Source: Larus michahellis
Taxonomy: Eukaryota > Chordata > Aves > Charadriiformes > Laridae
Length of the DNA: 64,000 nucleotides
Direction of reading: 5' to 3'
Assembly: GCF_964199755.1 (NCBI RefSeq)
Contig: NC_133917.1
Coordinates: 503,501-567,500 of the forward strand
The notes beneath the pieces are model-generated. The model saw nothing but the letters and a program-made list of their open reading frames with translations. It was not told the origin of the DNA and did not search any database. A program made the position numbers and the translations under genes. Below, piece after piece: positions 27,863-42,800 of this stretch (position 1 is the first letter of the stretch; the number at the start of each line of letters is the position of its first letter).

Positions 27863-30800
27863 GAAGGCACCCACACTGAAAATGACAGGAAGGAACCTTG
27901 GGGCTTCTTCTCAGTGTCTCTGACATAGGGTTTCACTGTCCCGGGAAAGTCTCTGCTAACACCGTGCAGAGCGCTGTGCCCAATATAGAGAAACGTCTTG
28001 CGGTATCTCCTACAGGGAAAGTGCCAGGAGGGAATTGCGGAGCTTGTTCTCAGTGTCTCTGAGAATTGCTCTGATTATCTGTGTGACCTCTTTGCTAAGA
28101 CTCTCCAGAGAGCCGTCCTCAAAACAAACACACATCTTGACATATCTCCCACATTGATCGCAGTGTCTCCAGAAACGGCATTCAAGGAGCCAGGACCTTT
28201 TCTCCCTACACTGTCCATTGAGTTGTCCTCAAAACCAATATACATCCTGCTATATCTCCCACATGGAAAGTGCCAGGAGGGAGAAGTGGGGATTATGTTT
28301 AGACTTTCTCGGAACTGCTTCAAATCAACTAGATATCTTTGTGCTGTAAATCTCCCAACAGCCAAACGCAAAAGCAGCAAACATCTCGCTGTATGTCCCA
28401 CATCCAAAGTGCCAAGAGAGAGCTTGCTCTCCCTGTCTTTGAGTACTGTTTTCACTGTCCCGGTTACCTCTTTGCTAACATTCTCTTCAGAGCTGCAGTG
28501 AAACCAGGAACCACGTGGAGAAGGCACCCACACTGAAAGTGCCTGGAGGGAACCTTGGGGCTTCTTCTCAGTGTCTCTGACATAGGGTTTCACTGTCCCG
28601 GGAAAGTCTCTGCTAACACCGTGCAGAGCGCTGTGCCCAATATAGAGAAACGTCTTGCGGTATCTCCTACAGGGAAAGTGCCAGGAGGGAATTGTGGAGC
28701 TTGTTCTCAGTGTCTCTGAGAATTGCTCTGATTATCCCTGTGACCTCTTTGCTAAGACTCTCCAGAGAGCCGTCCTCAAAACAAACACACATCTTGACAT
28801 ATCTCCCACATTGATCGCAGTGTCTCCAGAAACGGCATTCAAGGAGCCAGGACATTTTCTCCCTACACTGTCCATTGAGTTGTCCTCAAAACCAATATAC
28901 ATCCTGCTATATCTCCCACATGGAAAGTGCCAGGAGGGAGAAGTGGGGATTATGTTTAGACTTTCTCGGAACTGCTTCAAATCAACTAGATATCTTTGTG
29001 CTGTAAATCTCCCAACAGCCAAACGCAAAAGCAGCAAACATCTCGCTGTATGTCCCACATCGAAAGTGCCAAGAGAGAGCTTGCTCTCCCTGTCTTTGAG
29101 TACTGTTTTCACTGTCCCGGTTACCTCTTTGCTAACATTCTCTTCAGAGCTGCAGTGAAACCAGGAACCACGTGGAGAAAGCACCCACACTGAAAGTGCC
29201 TGGAGGGAACATTGGGGCTTCTTCTCAGTGTCTCTGACATAGGGTTTCACTGTCCCGGGAAAGTCTCTGCTAACACCGTGCAGAGCGCTGTGCCCAATAT
29301 AGAGAAACGTCTTGCGGTATCTCCTACAGGGAAAGTGCCAGGAGGGAATTGTGGAGCTTGTTCTCAGTGTCTCTGAGAATTGCTCTGATTATCTGTGTGA
29401 CCTCTTTGCTAAGACTCTCCAGAGAGCCGTCCTCAAAACAAACACACATCTTGACATATCTCCCACATTGATCGCAGTGTCTCCAGAAACGGCATTCAAG
29501 GAGCCAGGACCTTTTCTCCCTACACTGTCCATTGAGTTGTCCTCAAAACCAATATACATCCTGCTATATCTCCCACATGGAAAGTGCCAGGAGGGAGAAG
29601 TGGGGATTATGTTTAGACTTTCTCGGAACTGCTTCAAATCAACTAGATATCTTTGTGCTGTAAATCTCCCAACAGCCAAACGCAAAAGCAGCAAACATCT
29701 CGCTGTATGTCCCACATCCAAAGTGCCAAGAGAGAGCTTGCTCTCCCTGTCTTTGAGTACTGTTTTCACTGTCCCGGTTACCCCTTTGCTAACATTCTCT
29801 TCAGAGCTGCAGTGAAACCAGGAACCACGTGGAGAAAGCACCCACACTGAAAGTGCCTGGAGGGAACCTTGGGGCTTCTTCTCAGTGTCTCTGACATAGG
29901 GTTTCACTGTCCCGGGAAAGTCTCTGCTAACACCGTGCAGAGCGCTGTGCCCAATATAGAGAAACGTCTTGCGGTATCTCCTACAGGGAAAGTGCCAGGA
30001 GGGAATTGTGGAGCTTGTTCTCAGTGTCTCTGAGAATTGCTCTGATTATCTGTGTGACCTCTTTGCTAAGACTCTCCAGAGAGCCGTCCTCAAAACAAAC
30101 ACACATCTTGACATATCTCCCACATTGATCGCAGTGTCTCCAGAAACGGCATTCAAGGAGCCAGGACCTTTTCTCCCTACACTGTCCATTGAGTTGTCCT
30201 CAAAACCAATATACATCCTGCTATATCTCCCACATGGAAAGTGCCAGGAGGGAGAAGTGGGGATTATGTTTAGACTTTCTCGGAACTGCTTCAAATCAAC
30301 TAGATATCTTTGTGCTGTAAATCTCCCAACAGCCAAACGCAAAAGCAGCAAACATCTCGCTGTATGTCCCACATCCAAAGTGCCAAGAGAGAGCTTGCTC
30401 TCCCTGTCTTTGAGTACTGTTTTCACTGTCCCGGTTACCTCTTTGCTAACATTCTCTTCAGAGCTGCAGTGAAACCAGGAACCACGTGGAGAAAGCACCC
30501 ACACTGAAAGTGCCTGGAGGGAACCTTGGGGCTTCTTCTCAGTGTCTCTGACATAGGGTTTCACTGTCCCGGGAAAGTCTCTGCTAACACCGTGCAGAGC
30601 GCTGTGCCCAATATAGAGAAACGTCTTGCGGTATCTCCTACAGGGAAAGTGCCAGGAGGGAATTGTGGAGCTTGTTCTCAGTGTCTCTGAGAATTGCTCT
30701 GATTATCCGTGTGACCTCTTTGCTAAGACTCTCCAGAGAGCCGTCCTCAAAACAAACACACATCTTGACATATCTCCCGCATTGATCGCAGTGTCTCCAG

Positions 30801-33800
30801 AAACGGCATTCAAGGAGCCAGGACCTTTTCTCCCTACACTGTCCATTGAGTTGTCCTCAAAACCAATATACATCCTGCTATATCTCCCACATGGAAAGTG
30901 CCAGGAGGGAGAAGTGGGGATTATGTTTAGACTTTCTCGGAACTGCTTCAAATCAACTAGATATCTTTGTGCTGTAAATCTCCCAACAGCCAAACGCAAA
31001 AGCAGCAAACATCTCGCTGTATGTCCCACATCCAAAGTGCCAAGAGAGAGCTTGCTCTCCCTGTCTTTGAGTACTGTTTTCACTGTCCCGGTTACCTCTT
31101 TGCTAACATTCTCTTCAGAGCTGCAGTGAAACCAGGAACCACGTGGAGAAGGCACCCACACTGAAAGTGCCTGGAGGGAACATTGGGGCTTCTTCTCAGT
31201 GTCTCTGACATAGGGTTTCACTGTCCCGGGAAAGTCTCTGCTAACACCGTGCAGAGCGCTGTGCCCAATATAGAGAAACGTCTTGCGGTATCTCCTACAG
31301 GGAAAGTGCCAGGAGGGAATTGTGGAGCTTGTTCTCAGTGTCTCTGAGAATTGCTCTGATTATCTGTGTGACCTCTTTGCTAAGACTCTCCAGAGAGCCG
31401 TCCTCAAAACAAACACACATCTTGACATATCTCCCACATTGATCGCAGTGTCTCCAGAAACGGCATTCAAGGAGCCAGGACCTTTTCTCCCTACACTGTC
31501 CATTGAGTTGTCCTCAAAACCAATATACATCCTGCTATATCTCCCACATGGAAAGTGCCAGGAGGGAGAAGTGGGGATTATGTTTAGACTTTCTCGGAAC
31601 TGCTTCAAATCAACTAGATATCTTTGTGCTGTAAATCTCCCAACAGCCAAACGCAAAAGCAGCAAACATCTCGCTGTATGTCCCACATCGAAAGTGCCAA
31701 GAGAGAGCTTGCTCTCCCTGTCTTTGAGTACTGTTTTCACTGTCCCGGTTACCTCTTTGCTAACATTCTCTTCAGAGCTGCAGTGAAACCAGGAACCACG
31801 TGGAGAAAGCACCCACACTGAAAGTGCCTGGAGGGAACATTGGGGCTTCTTCTCAGTGTCTCTGACATAGGGTTTCACTGTCCCGGGAAAGTCTCTGCTA
31901 ACACCGTGCAGAGCGCTGTGCCCAATATAGAGAAACGTCTTGCGGTATCTCCTACAGGGAAAGTGCCAGGAGGGAATTGTGGAGCTTGTTCTCAGTGTCT
32001 CTGAGAATTGCTCTGATTATCCCTGTGACCTCTTTGCTAAGACTCTCCAGAGAGCCGTCCTCAAAACAAACACACATCTTGACATATCTCCCACATTGAT
32101 CGCAGTGTCTCCAGAAACGGCATTCAAGGAGCCAGGACCTTTTCTCCCTACACTGTCCATTGAGTTGTCCTCAAAACCAATATACATCCTGCTATATCTC
32201 CCACATGGAAAGTGCCAGGAGGGAGAAGTGGGGATTATGTTTAGACTTTCTCGGAACTGCTTCAAATCAACTAGATATCTTTGTGCTGTAAATCTCCCAA
32301 CAGCCAAACGCAAAAGCAGCAAACATCTCGCTGTATGTCCCACATCCAAAGTGCCAAGAGAGAGCTTGCTCTCCCTGTCTTTGAGTACTGTTTTCACTGT
32401 CCCGGTTACCCCTTTGCTAACATTCTCTTCAGAGCTGCAGTGAAACCAGGAACCACGTGGAGAAAGCACCCACACTGAAAGTGCCTGGAGGGAACCTTGG
32501 GGCTTCTTCTCAGTGTCTCTGACATAGGGTTTCACTGTCCCGGGAAAGTCTCTGCTAACACCGTGCAGAGCGCTGTGCCCAATATAGAGAAACGTCTTGC
32601 GGTATCTCCTACAGGGAAAGTGCCAGGAGGGAATTGTGGAGCTTGTTCTCAGTGTCTCTGAGAATTGCTCTGATTATCTGTGTGACCTCTTTGCTAAGAC
32701 TCTCCAGAGAGCCGTCCTCAAAACAAACACACATCTTGACATATCTCCCACATTGATCGCAGTGTCTCCAGAAACGGCATTCAAGGAGCCAGGACCTTTT
32801 CTCCCTACACTGTCCATTGAGTTGTCCTCAAAACCAATATACATCCTGCTATATCTCCCACATGGAAAGTGCCAGGAGGGAGAAGTGGGGATTATGTTTA
32901 GACTTTCTCGGAACTGCTTCAAATCAACTAGATATCTTTGTGCTGTAAATCTCCCAACAGCCAAACGCAAAAGCAGCAAACATCTCGCTGTATGTCCCAC
33001 ATCCAAAGTGCCAAGAGAGAGCTTGCTCTCCCTGTCTTTGAGTACTGTTTTCACTGTCCCGGTTACCTCTTTGCTAACATTCTCTTCAGAGCTGCAGTGA
33101 AACCAGGAACCACGTGGAGAAAGCACCCACACTGAAAGTGCCTGGAGGGAACCTTGGGGCTTCTTCTCAGTGTCTCTGACATAGGGTTTCACTGTCCCGG
33201 GAAAGTCTCTGCTAACACCGTGCAGAGCGCTGTGCCCAATATAGAGAAAAGTCTTGCGGTATCTCCTACAGGGAAAGTGCCAGGAGGGAATTGTGGAGCT
33301 TGTTCTCAGTGTCTCTGAGAATTGCTCTGATTATCCGTGTGACCTCTTTGCTAAGACTCTCCAGAGAGCCGTCCTCAAAACAAACACACATCTTGACATA
33401 TCTCCCACATTGATCGCAGTGTCTCCAGAAACGGCATTCAAGGAGCCAGGACCTTTTCTCCCTACACTGTCCATTGAGTTGTCCTCAAAACCAATATACA
33501 TCCTGCTATATCTCCCACATGGAAAGTGCCAGGAGGGAGAAGTGGGGATTATGTTTAGACTTTCTCGGAACTGCTTCAAATCAACTAGATATCTTTGTGC
33601 TGTAAATCTCCCAACAGCCAAACGCAAAAGCAGCAAACATCTCGCTGTATGTCCCACATCCAAAGTGCCAAGAGAGAGCTTGCTCTCCCTGTCTTTGAGT
33701 ACTGTTTTCACTGTCCCGGTTACCTCTTTGCTAACATTCTCTTCAGAGCTGCAGTGAAACCAGGAACCACGTGGAGAAAGCACCCACACTGAAAGTGCCT

Positions 33801-36800
33801 GGAGGGAACCTTGGGGCTTCTTCTCAGTGTCTCTGACATAGGGTTTCACTGTCCCGGGAAAGTCTCTGCTAACACCGTGCAGAGCGCTGTGCCCAATATA
33901 GAGAAACGTCTTGCGGTATCTCCTACAGGGAAAGTGCCAGGAGGGAATTGTGGAGCTTGTTCTCAGTGTCTCTGAGAATTGCTCTGATTATCCCTGTGAC
34001 CTCTTTGCTAAGACTCTCCAGAGAGCCGTCCTCAAAACAAACACACATCTTGACATATCTCCCACATTGATCGCAGTGTCTCCAGAAACGGCATTCAAGG
34101 AGCCAGGACCTTTTCTCCCTACACTGTCCATTGAGTTGTCCTCAAAACCAATATACATCCTGCTATATCTCCCACATGGAAAGTGCCAGGAGGGAGAAGT
34201 GGGGATTATGTTTAGACTTTCTCGGAACTGCTTCAAATCAACTAGATATCTTTGTGCTGTAAATCTCCCAACAGCCAAACGCAAAAGCAGCAAACATCTC
34301 GCTGTATGTCCCACATCGAAAGTGCCAAGAGAGAGCTTGCTCTCCCTGTCTTTGAGTACTGTTTTCACTGTCCCGGTTACCTCTTTGCTAACATTCTCTT
34401 CAGAGCTGCAGTGAAACCAGGAACCACGTGGAGAAAGCACCCACACTGAAAGTGCCTGGAGGGAACATTGGGGCTTCTTCTCAGTGTCTCTGACATAGGG
34501 TTTCACTGTCCCGGGAAAGTCTCTGCTAACACCGTGCAGAGCGCTGTGCCCAATATAGAGAAACGTCTTGCGGTATCTCCTACAGGGAAAGTGCCAGGAG
34601 GGAATTGTGGAGCTTGTTCTCAGTGTCTCTGAGAATTGCTCTGATTATCTGTGTGACCTCTTTGCTAAGACTCTCCAGAGAGCCGTCCTCAAAACAAACA
34701 CACATCTTGACATATCTCCCACATTGATCGCAGTGTCTCCAGAAACGGCATTCAAGGAGCCAGGAGGTTTTCTCCCTACACTGTCCATTGAGTTGTCCTC
34801 AAAACCAATATACATCCTGCTATATCTCCCACATGGAAAGTGCCAGGAGGGAGAAGTGGGGATTATGTTTAGACTTTCTCGGAACTGCTTCAAATCAACT
34901 AGATATCTTTGTGCTGTAAATCTCCCAACAGCCAAACGCAAAAGCAGCAAACATCTCGCTGTATGTCCCACATCCAAAGTGCCAAGAGAGAGCTTGCTCT
35001 CCCTGTCTTTGAGTACTGTTTTCACTGTCCCGGTTACCTCTTTGCTAACATTCTCTTCAGAGCTGCAGTGAAACCAGGAACCACGTGGAGAAGGCACCCA
35101 CACTGAAAGTGCCTGGAGGGAACATTGGGGCTTCTTCTCAGTGTCTCTGACATAGGGTTTCACTGTCCCGGGAAAGTCTCTGCTAACACCGTGCAGAGCG
35201 CTGTGCCCAATATAGAGAAACGTCTTGCGGTATCTCCTACAGGGAAAGTGCCAGGAGGGAATTGTGGAGCTTGTTCTCAGTGTCTCTGAGAATTGCTCTG
35301 ATTATCCCTGTGACCTCTTTGCTAAGACTCTCCAGAGAGCCGTCCTCAAAACAAACACACATCTTGACATATCTCCCACATTGATCGCAGTGTCTCCAGA
35401 AACGGCATTCAAGGAGCCAGGACCTTTTCTCCCTACACTGTCCATTGAGTTGTCCTCAAAACCAATATACATCCTGCTATATCTCCCACATGGAAAGTGC
35501 CAGGAGGGAGAAGTGGGGATTATGTTTAGACTTTCTCGGAACTGCTTCAAATCAACTAGATATCTTTGTGCTGTAAATCTCCCAACAGCCAAACGCAAAA
35601 GCAGCAAACATCTCGCTGTATGTCCCACATCCAAAGTGCCAAGAGAGAGCTTGCTCTCCCTGTCTTTGAGTACTGTTTTCACTGTCCCGGTTACCTCTTT
35701 GCTAACATTCTCTTCAGAGCTGCAGTGAAACCAGGAACCACGTGGAGAAAGCACCCACACTGAAAGTGCCTGGAGGGAACCTTGGGGCTTCTTCTCAGTG
35801 TCTCTGACATAGGGTTTCACTGTCCCGGGAAAGTCTCTGCTAACACCGTGCAGAGCGCTGTGCCCAATATAGAGAAACGTCTTGCGGTATCTCCTACAGG
35901 GAAAGTGCCAGGAGGGAATTGTGGAGCTTGTTCTCAGTGTCTCTGAGAATTGCTCTGATTATCTGTGTGACCTCTTTGCTAAGACTCTCCAGAGAGCCGT
36001 CCTCAAAACAAACACACATCTTGACATATCTCCCACATTGATCGCAGTGTCTCCAGAAACGGCATTCAAGGAGCCAGGACCTTTTCTCCCTACACTGTCC
36101 ATTGAGTTGTCCTCAAAACCAATATACATCCTGCTATATCTCCCACATGGAAAGTGCCAGGAGGGAGAAGTGGGGATTATGTTTAGACTTTCTCGGAACT
36201 GCTTCAAATCAACTAGATATCTTTGTGCTGTAAATCTCCCAACAGCCAAACGCAAAAGCAGCAAACATCTCGCTGTATGTCCCACATCCAAAGTGCCAAG
36301 AGAGAGCTTGCTCTCCCTGTCTTTGAGTACTGTTTTCACTGTCCCGGTTACCTCTTGGCTAACATTCTCTTCAGAGCTGCAGTGAAACCAGGAACCACGT
36401 GGAGAAGGCACCCACACTGAAAGTGCCTGGAGGGAACATTGGGGCTTCTTCTCAGTGTCTCTGACATAGGGTTTCACTGTCCCGGGAAAGTCTCTGCTAA
36501 CACCGTGCAGAGCGCTGTGCCCAATATAGAGAAACGTCTTGCGGTATCTCCTACAGGGAAAGTGCCAGGAGGGAATTGTGGAGCTTGTTCTCAGTGTCTC
36601 TGAGAATTGCTCTGATTATCTGTGTGACCTCTTTGCTAAGACTCTCCAGAGAGCCGTCCTCAAAACAAACACACATCTTGACATATCTCCCACATTGATC
36701 GCAGTGTCTCCAGAAACGGCATTCAAGGAGCCAGGACCTTTTCTCCCTACACTGTCCATTGAGTTGTCCTCAAAACCAATATACATCCTGCTATATCTCC

Positions 36801-39800
36801 CACATGGAAAGTGCCAGGAGGGAGAAGTGGGGATTATGTTTAGACTTTCTCGGAACTGCTTCAAATCAACTAGATATCTTTGTGCTGTAAATCTCCCAAC
36901 AGCCAAACGCAAAAGCAGCAAACATCTCGCTGTATGTCCCACATCCAAAGTGCCAAGAGAGAGCTTGCTCTCCCTGTCTTTGAGTACTGTTTTCACTGTC
37001 CCGGTTACCTCTTTGCTAACATTCTCTTCAGAGCTGCAGTGAAACCAGGAACCACGTGGAGAAAGCACCCACACTGAAAGTGCCTGGAGGGAACCTTGGG
37101 GCTTCTTCTCAGTGTCTCTGACATAGGGTTTCACTGTCCCGGGAAAGTCTCTGCTAACACCGTGCAGAGCGCTGTGCCCAATATAGAGAAACGTCTTGCG
37201 GTATCTCCTACAGGGAAAGTGCCAGGAGGGAATTGTGGAGCTTGTTCTCAGTGTCTCTGAGAATTGCTCTGATTATCCCTGTGACCTCTTTGCTAAGACT
37301 CTCCAGAGAGCCGTCCTCAAAACAAACACACATCTTGACATATCTCCCACATTGATCGCAGTGTCTCCAGAAACGGCATTCAAGGAGCCAGGACCTTTTC
37401 TCCCTACACTGTCCATTGAGTTGTCCTCAAAACCAATATACATCCTGCTATATCTCCCACATGGAAAGTGCCAGGAGGGAGAAGTGGGGATTATGTTTAG
37501 ACTTTCTCGGAACTGCTTCAAATCAACTAGATATCTTTGTGCTGTAAATCTCCCAACAGCCAAACGCAAAAGCAGCAAACATCTCGCTGTATGTCCCACA
37601 TCGAAAGTGCCAAGAGAGAGCTTGCTCTCCCTGTCTTTGAGTACTGTTTTCACTGTCCCGGTTACCTCTTTGCTAACATTCTCTTCAGAGCTGCAGTGAA
37701 ACCAGGAACCACGTGGAGAAAGCACCCACACTGAAAGTGCCTGGAGGGAACATTGGGGCTTCTTCTCAGTGTCTCTGACATAGGGTTTCACTGTCCCGGG
37801 AAAGTCTCTGCTAACACCGTGCAGAGCGCTGTGCCCAATATAGAGAAACGTCTTGCGGTATCTCCTACAGGGAAAGTGCCAGGAGGGAATTGTGGAGCTT
37901 GTTCTCAGTGTCTCTGAGAATTGCTCTGATTATCTGTGTGACCTCTTTGCTAAGACTCTCCAGAGAGCCGTCCTCAAAACAAACACACATCTTGACATAT
38001 CTCCCACATTGATCGCAGTGTCTCCAGAAACGGCATTCAAGGAGCCAGGACCTTTTCTCCCTACACTGTCCATTGAGTTGTCCTCAAAACCAATATACAT
38101 CCTGCTATATCTCCCACATGGAAAGTGCCAGGAGGGAGAAGTGGGGATTATGTTTAGACTTTCTCGGAACTGCTTCAAATCAACTAGATATCTTTGTGCT
38201 GTAAATCTCCCAACAGCCAAACGCAAAAGCAGCAAACATCTCGCTGTATGTCCCACATCCAAAGTGCCAAGAGAGAGCTTGCTCTCCCTGTCTTTGAGTA
38301 CTGTTTTCACTGTCCCGGTTACCTCTTTGCTAACATTCTCTTCAGAGCTGCAGTGAAACCAGGAACCATGTGGAGAAAGCACCCACACTGAAAGTGCCTG
38401 GAGGGAACCTTGGGGCTTCTTCTCAGTGTCTCTGACATAGGGTTTCACTGTCCCGGGAAAGTCTCTGCTAACACCGTGCAGAGCGCTGTGCCCAATATAG
38501 AGAAACGTCTTGCGGTATCTCCTACAGGGAAAGTGCCAGGAGGGAATTGTGGAGCTTGTTCTCAGTGTCTCTGAGAATTGCTCTGATTATCTGTGTGACC
38601 TCTTTGCTAAGACTCTCCAGAGAGCCGTCCTCAAAACAAACACACATCTTGACATATCTCCCACATTGATCGCAGTGTCTCCAGAAACGGCATTCAAGGA
38701 GCCAGGACCTTTTCTCCCTACACTGTCCATTGAGTTGTCCTCAAAACCAATATACATCCTGCTATATCTCCCACATGGAAAGTGCCAGGAGGGAGAAGTG
38801 GGGATTATGTTTAGACTTTCTCGGAACTGCTTCAAATCAACTAGATATCTTTGTGCTGTAAATCTCCCAACAGCCAAACGCAAAAGCAGCAAACATCTCG
38901 CTGTATGTCCCACATCCAAAGTGCCAAGAGAGAGCTTGCTCTCCCTGTCTTTGAGTACTGTTTTCACTGTCCCGGTTACCTCTTTGCTAGCATTCTCTTC
39001 AGAGCCGCAGTGAAACCAGGAACCACGTGGAGAAGGCAGCCACACTGAAAGTGCCTGGAGGGAACCTTGGGGCTTCTTCTCAGTGTCTCTGACATAGGGT
39101 TTCACTGTCCCGGGAAAGTCTCTGCTAACACCGTGCAGAGCGCTGTGCCCAATATACAGAAACGTCTTGCGGTATCTCCTACAGGGAAAGTGCCAGGAGG
39201 GAATTGTGGAGCTTGTTCTCAGTGTCTCTGAGAATTGCTCTGATTATCTGTGTGACCTCTTTGCTAAGACTCTCCAGAGAGCCGTCCTCAAAACAAACAC
39301 ACATCTTGACATATCTCCCACATTGATCGCAGTGTCTCCAGAAACGGCATTCAAGGAGCCAGGACCTTTTCTCCCTACACTGTCCATTGAGTTGTCCTCA
39401 AAACCAATATACATCCTGCTATATCTCCCACATGGAAAGTGCCAGGAGGGAGAAGTGGGGATTATGTTTAGACTTTCTCGGAACTGCTTCAAATCAACTA
39501 GATATCTTTGTGCTGTAAATCTCCCAACAGCCAAACGCAAAAGCAGCAAACATCTCGCTGTATGTCCCACATCCAAAGTGCCAAGAGAGAGCTTGCTCTC
39601 CCTGTCTTTGAGTACTGTTTTCACTGTCCCGGTTACCTCTTTGCTAACATTCTCTTCAGAGCCGCAGTGAAACCAGGAACCATGTGGAGAAAGCACCCAC
39701 ACTGAAAGTGCCTGGAGGGAACCTTGGGGCTTCTTCTCAGTGTCTCTGACATAGGGTTTCACTGTCCCGGGAAAGTCTCTGCTAACACCGTGCAGAGCGC

Positions 39801-42800
39801 TGTGCCCAATATACAGAAACGTCTTGCGGTATCTCCTACAGGGAAAGTGCCAGGAGGGAATTGTGGAGCTTGTTCTCAGTGTCTCTGAGAATTGCTCTGA
39901 TTATCTGTGTGACCTCTTTGCTAAGACTCTCCAGAGAGCCGTCCTCAAAACAAACACACATCTTGACATATCTCCCACATTGATCGCAGTGTCTCCAGAA
40001 ACGGCATTCAAGGAGCCAGGACCTTTTCTCCCTACACTGTCCATTGAGTTGTCCTCAAAACCAATATACATCCTGCTATATCTCCCACATGGAAAGTGCC
40101 AGGAGGGAGAAGTGGGGATTATGTTTAGACTTTCTCGGAACTGCTTCAAATCAACTAGATATCTTTGTGCTGTAAATCTCCCAACAGCCAAACGCAAAAG
40201 CAGCAAACATCTCGCTGTATGTCCCACATCCAAAGTGCCAAGAGAGAGCTTGCTCTCCCTGTCTTTGAGTACTGTTTTCACTGTCCCGGTTACCTCTTTG
40301 CTAGCATTCTCTTCAGAGCCGCAGTGAAACCAGGAACCACGTGGAGAAGGCAGCCACACTGAAAGTGCCTGGAGGGAACCTTGGGGCTTCTTCTCAGTGT
40401 CTCTGACATAGGGTTTCACTGTCCCGGGAAAGTCTCTGCTAACACCGTGCAGAGCGCTGTGCCCAATATACAGAAACGTCTTGCGGTATCTCCTACAGGG
40501 AAAGTGCCAGGAGGGAATTGTGGAGCTTGTTCTCAGTGTCTCTGAGAATTGCTCTGATTATCCCTGTGACCTCTTTGCTAAGACTCTCCAGAGAGCCGTC
40601 CTCAAAACAAACACACATCTTGACATATCTCCCACATTGATCGCAGTGTCTCCAGAAACGGCATTCAAGGAGCCAGGACCTTTTCTCCCTACACTGTCCA
40701 TTGAGTTGTCCTCAAAACCAATATACATCCTGCTATATCTCCCACATGGAAAGTGCCAGGAGGGAGAAGTGGGGATTATGTTTAGACTTTCTCGGAACTG
40801 CTTCAAATCAACTAGATATCTTTGTGCTGTAAATCTCCCAACAGCCAAACGCAAAAGCAGCAAACATCTCGCTGTATGTCCCACATCCAAAGTGCCAAGA
40901 GAGAGCTTGCTCTCCCTGTCTTTGAGTACTGTTTTCACTGTCCCGGTTACCTCTTTGCTAACATTCTCTTCAGAGCTGCAGTGAAACCAGGAACCACGTG
41001 GAGAAAGCACCCACACTGAAAGTGCCTGGAGGGAACATTGGGGCTTCTTCTCAGTGTCTCTGACATAGGGTTTCACTGTCCCGGGAAAGTCTCTGCTAAC
41101 ACCGTGCAGAGCGCTGTGCCCAATATAGAGAAACGTCTTGCGGTATCTCCTACAGGGAAAGTGCCAGGAGGGAATTGTGGAGCTTGTTCTCAGTGTCTCT
41201 GAGAATTGCTCTGATTATCTGTGTGACCTCTTTGCTAAGACTCTCCAGAGAGCCGTCCTCAAAACAAACACACATCTTGACATATCTCCCACATTGATCG
41301 CAGTGTCTCCAGAAACGGCATTCAAGGAGCCAGGACCTTTTCTCCCTACACTGTCCATTGAGTTGTCCTCAAAACCAATATACATCCTGCTATATCTCCC
41401 ACATGGAAAGTGCCAGGAGGGAGAAGTGGGGATTATGTTTAGACTTTCTCGGAACTGCTTCAAATCAACTAGATATCTTTGTGCTGTAAATCTCCCAACA
41501 GCCAAACGCAAAAGCAGCAAACATCTCGCTGTATGTCCCACATCCAAAGTGCCAAGAGAGAGCTTGCTCTCCCTGTCTTTGAGTACTGTTTTCACTGTCC
41601 CGGTTACCTCTTTGCTAACATTCTCTTCAGAGCCGCAGTGAAACCAGGAACCATGTGGAGAAAGCACCCACACTGAAAGTGCCTGGAGGGAACCTTGGGG
41701 CTTCTTCTCAGTGTCTCTGACATAGGGTTTCACTGTCCCGGGAAAGTCTCTGCTAACACCGTGCAGAGCGCTGTGCCCAATATACAGAAACGTCTTGCGG
41801 TATCTCCTACAGGGAAAGTGCCAGGAGGGAATTGTGGAGCTTGTTCTCAGTGTCTCTGAGAATTGCTCTGATTATCTGTGTGACCTCTTTGCTAAGACTC
41901 TCCAGAGAGCCGTCCTCAAAACAAACACACATCTTGACATATCTCCCACATTGATCGCAGTGTCTCCAGAAACGGCATTCAAGGAGCCAGGACCTTTTCT
42001 CCCTACACTGTCCATTGAGTTGTCCTCAAAACCAATATACATCCTGCTATATCTCCCACATGGAAAGTGCCAGGAGGGAGAAGTGGGGATTATGTTTAGA
42101 CTTTCTCGGAACTGCTTCAAATCAACTAGATATCTTTGTGCTGTAAATCTCCCAACAGCCAAACGCAAAAGCAGCAAACATCTCGCTGTATGTCCCACAT
42201 CCAAAGTGCCAAGAGAGAGCTTGCTCTCCCTGTCTTTGAGTACTGTTTTCACTGTCCCGGTTACCTCTTTGCTAGCATTCTCTTCAGAGCCGCAGTGAAA
42301 CCAGGAACCACGTGGAGAAGGCACCCACACTGAAAGTGCCTGGAGGGAACCTTGGGGCTTCTTCTCAGTGTCTCTGACATAGGGTTTCACTGTCCCGGGA
42401 AAGTCTCTGCTAACACCGTGCAGAGCGCTGTGCCCAATATAGAGAAACGTCTTGCGGTATCTCCTACAGGGAAAGTGCCAGGAGGGAATTGTGGAGCTTG
42501 TTCTCAGTGTCTCTGAGAATTGCTCTGATTATCCCTGTGACCTCTTTGCTAAGACTCTCCAGAGAGCCGTCCTCAAAACAAACACACATCTTGACATATC
42601 TCCCACATTGATCGCAGTGTCTCCAGAAACGGCATTCAAGGAGCCAGGACCTTTTCTCCCTACACTGTCCATTGAGTTGTCCTCAAAACCAATATACATC
42701 CTGCTATATCTCCCACATGGAAAGTGCCAGGAGGGAGAAGTGGGGATTATGTTTAGACTTTCTCGGAACTGCTTCAAATCAACTAGATATCTTTGTGCTG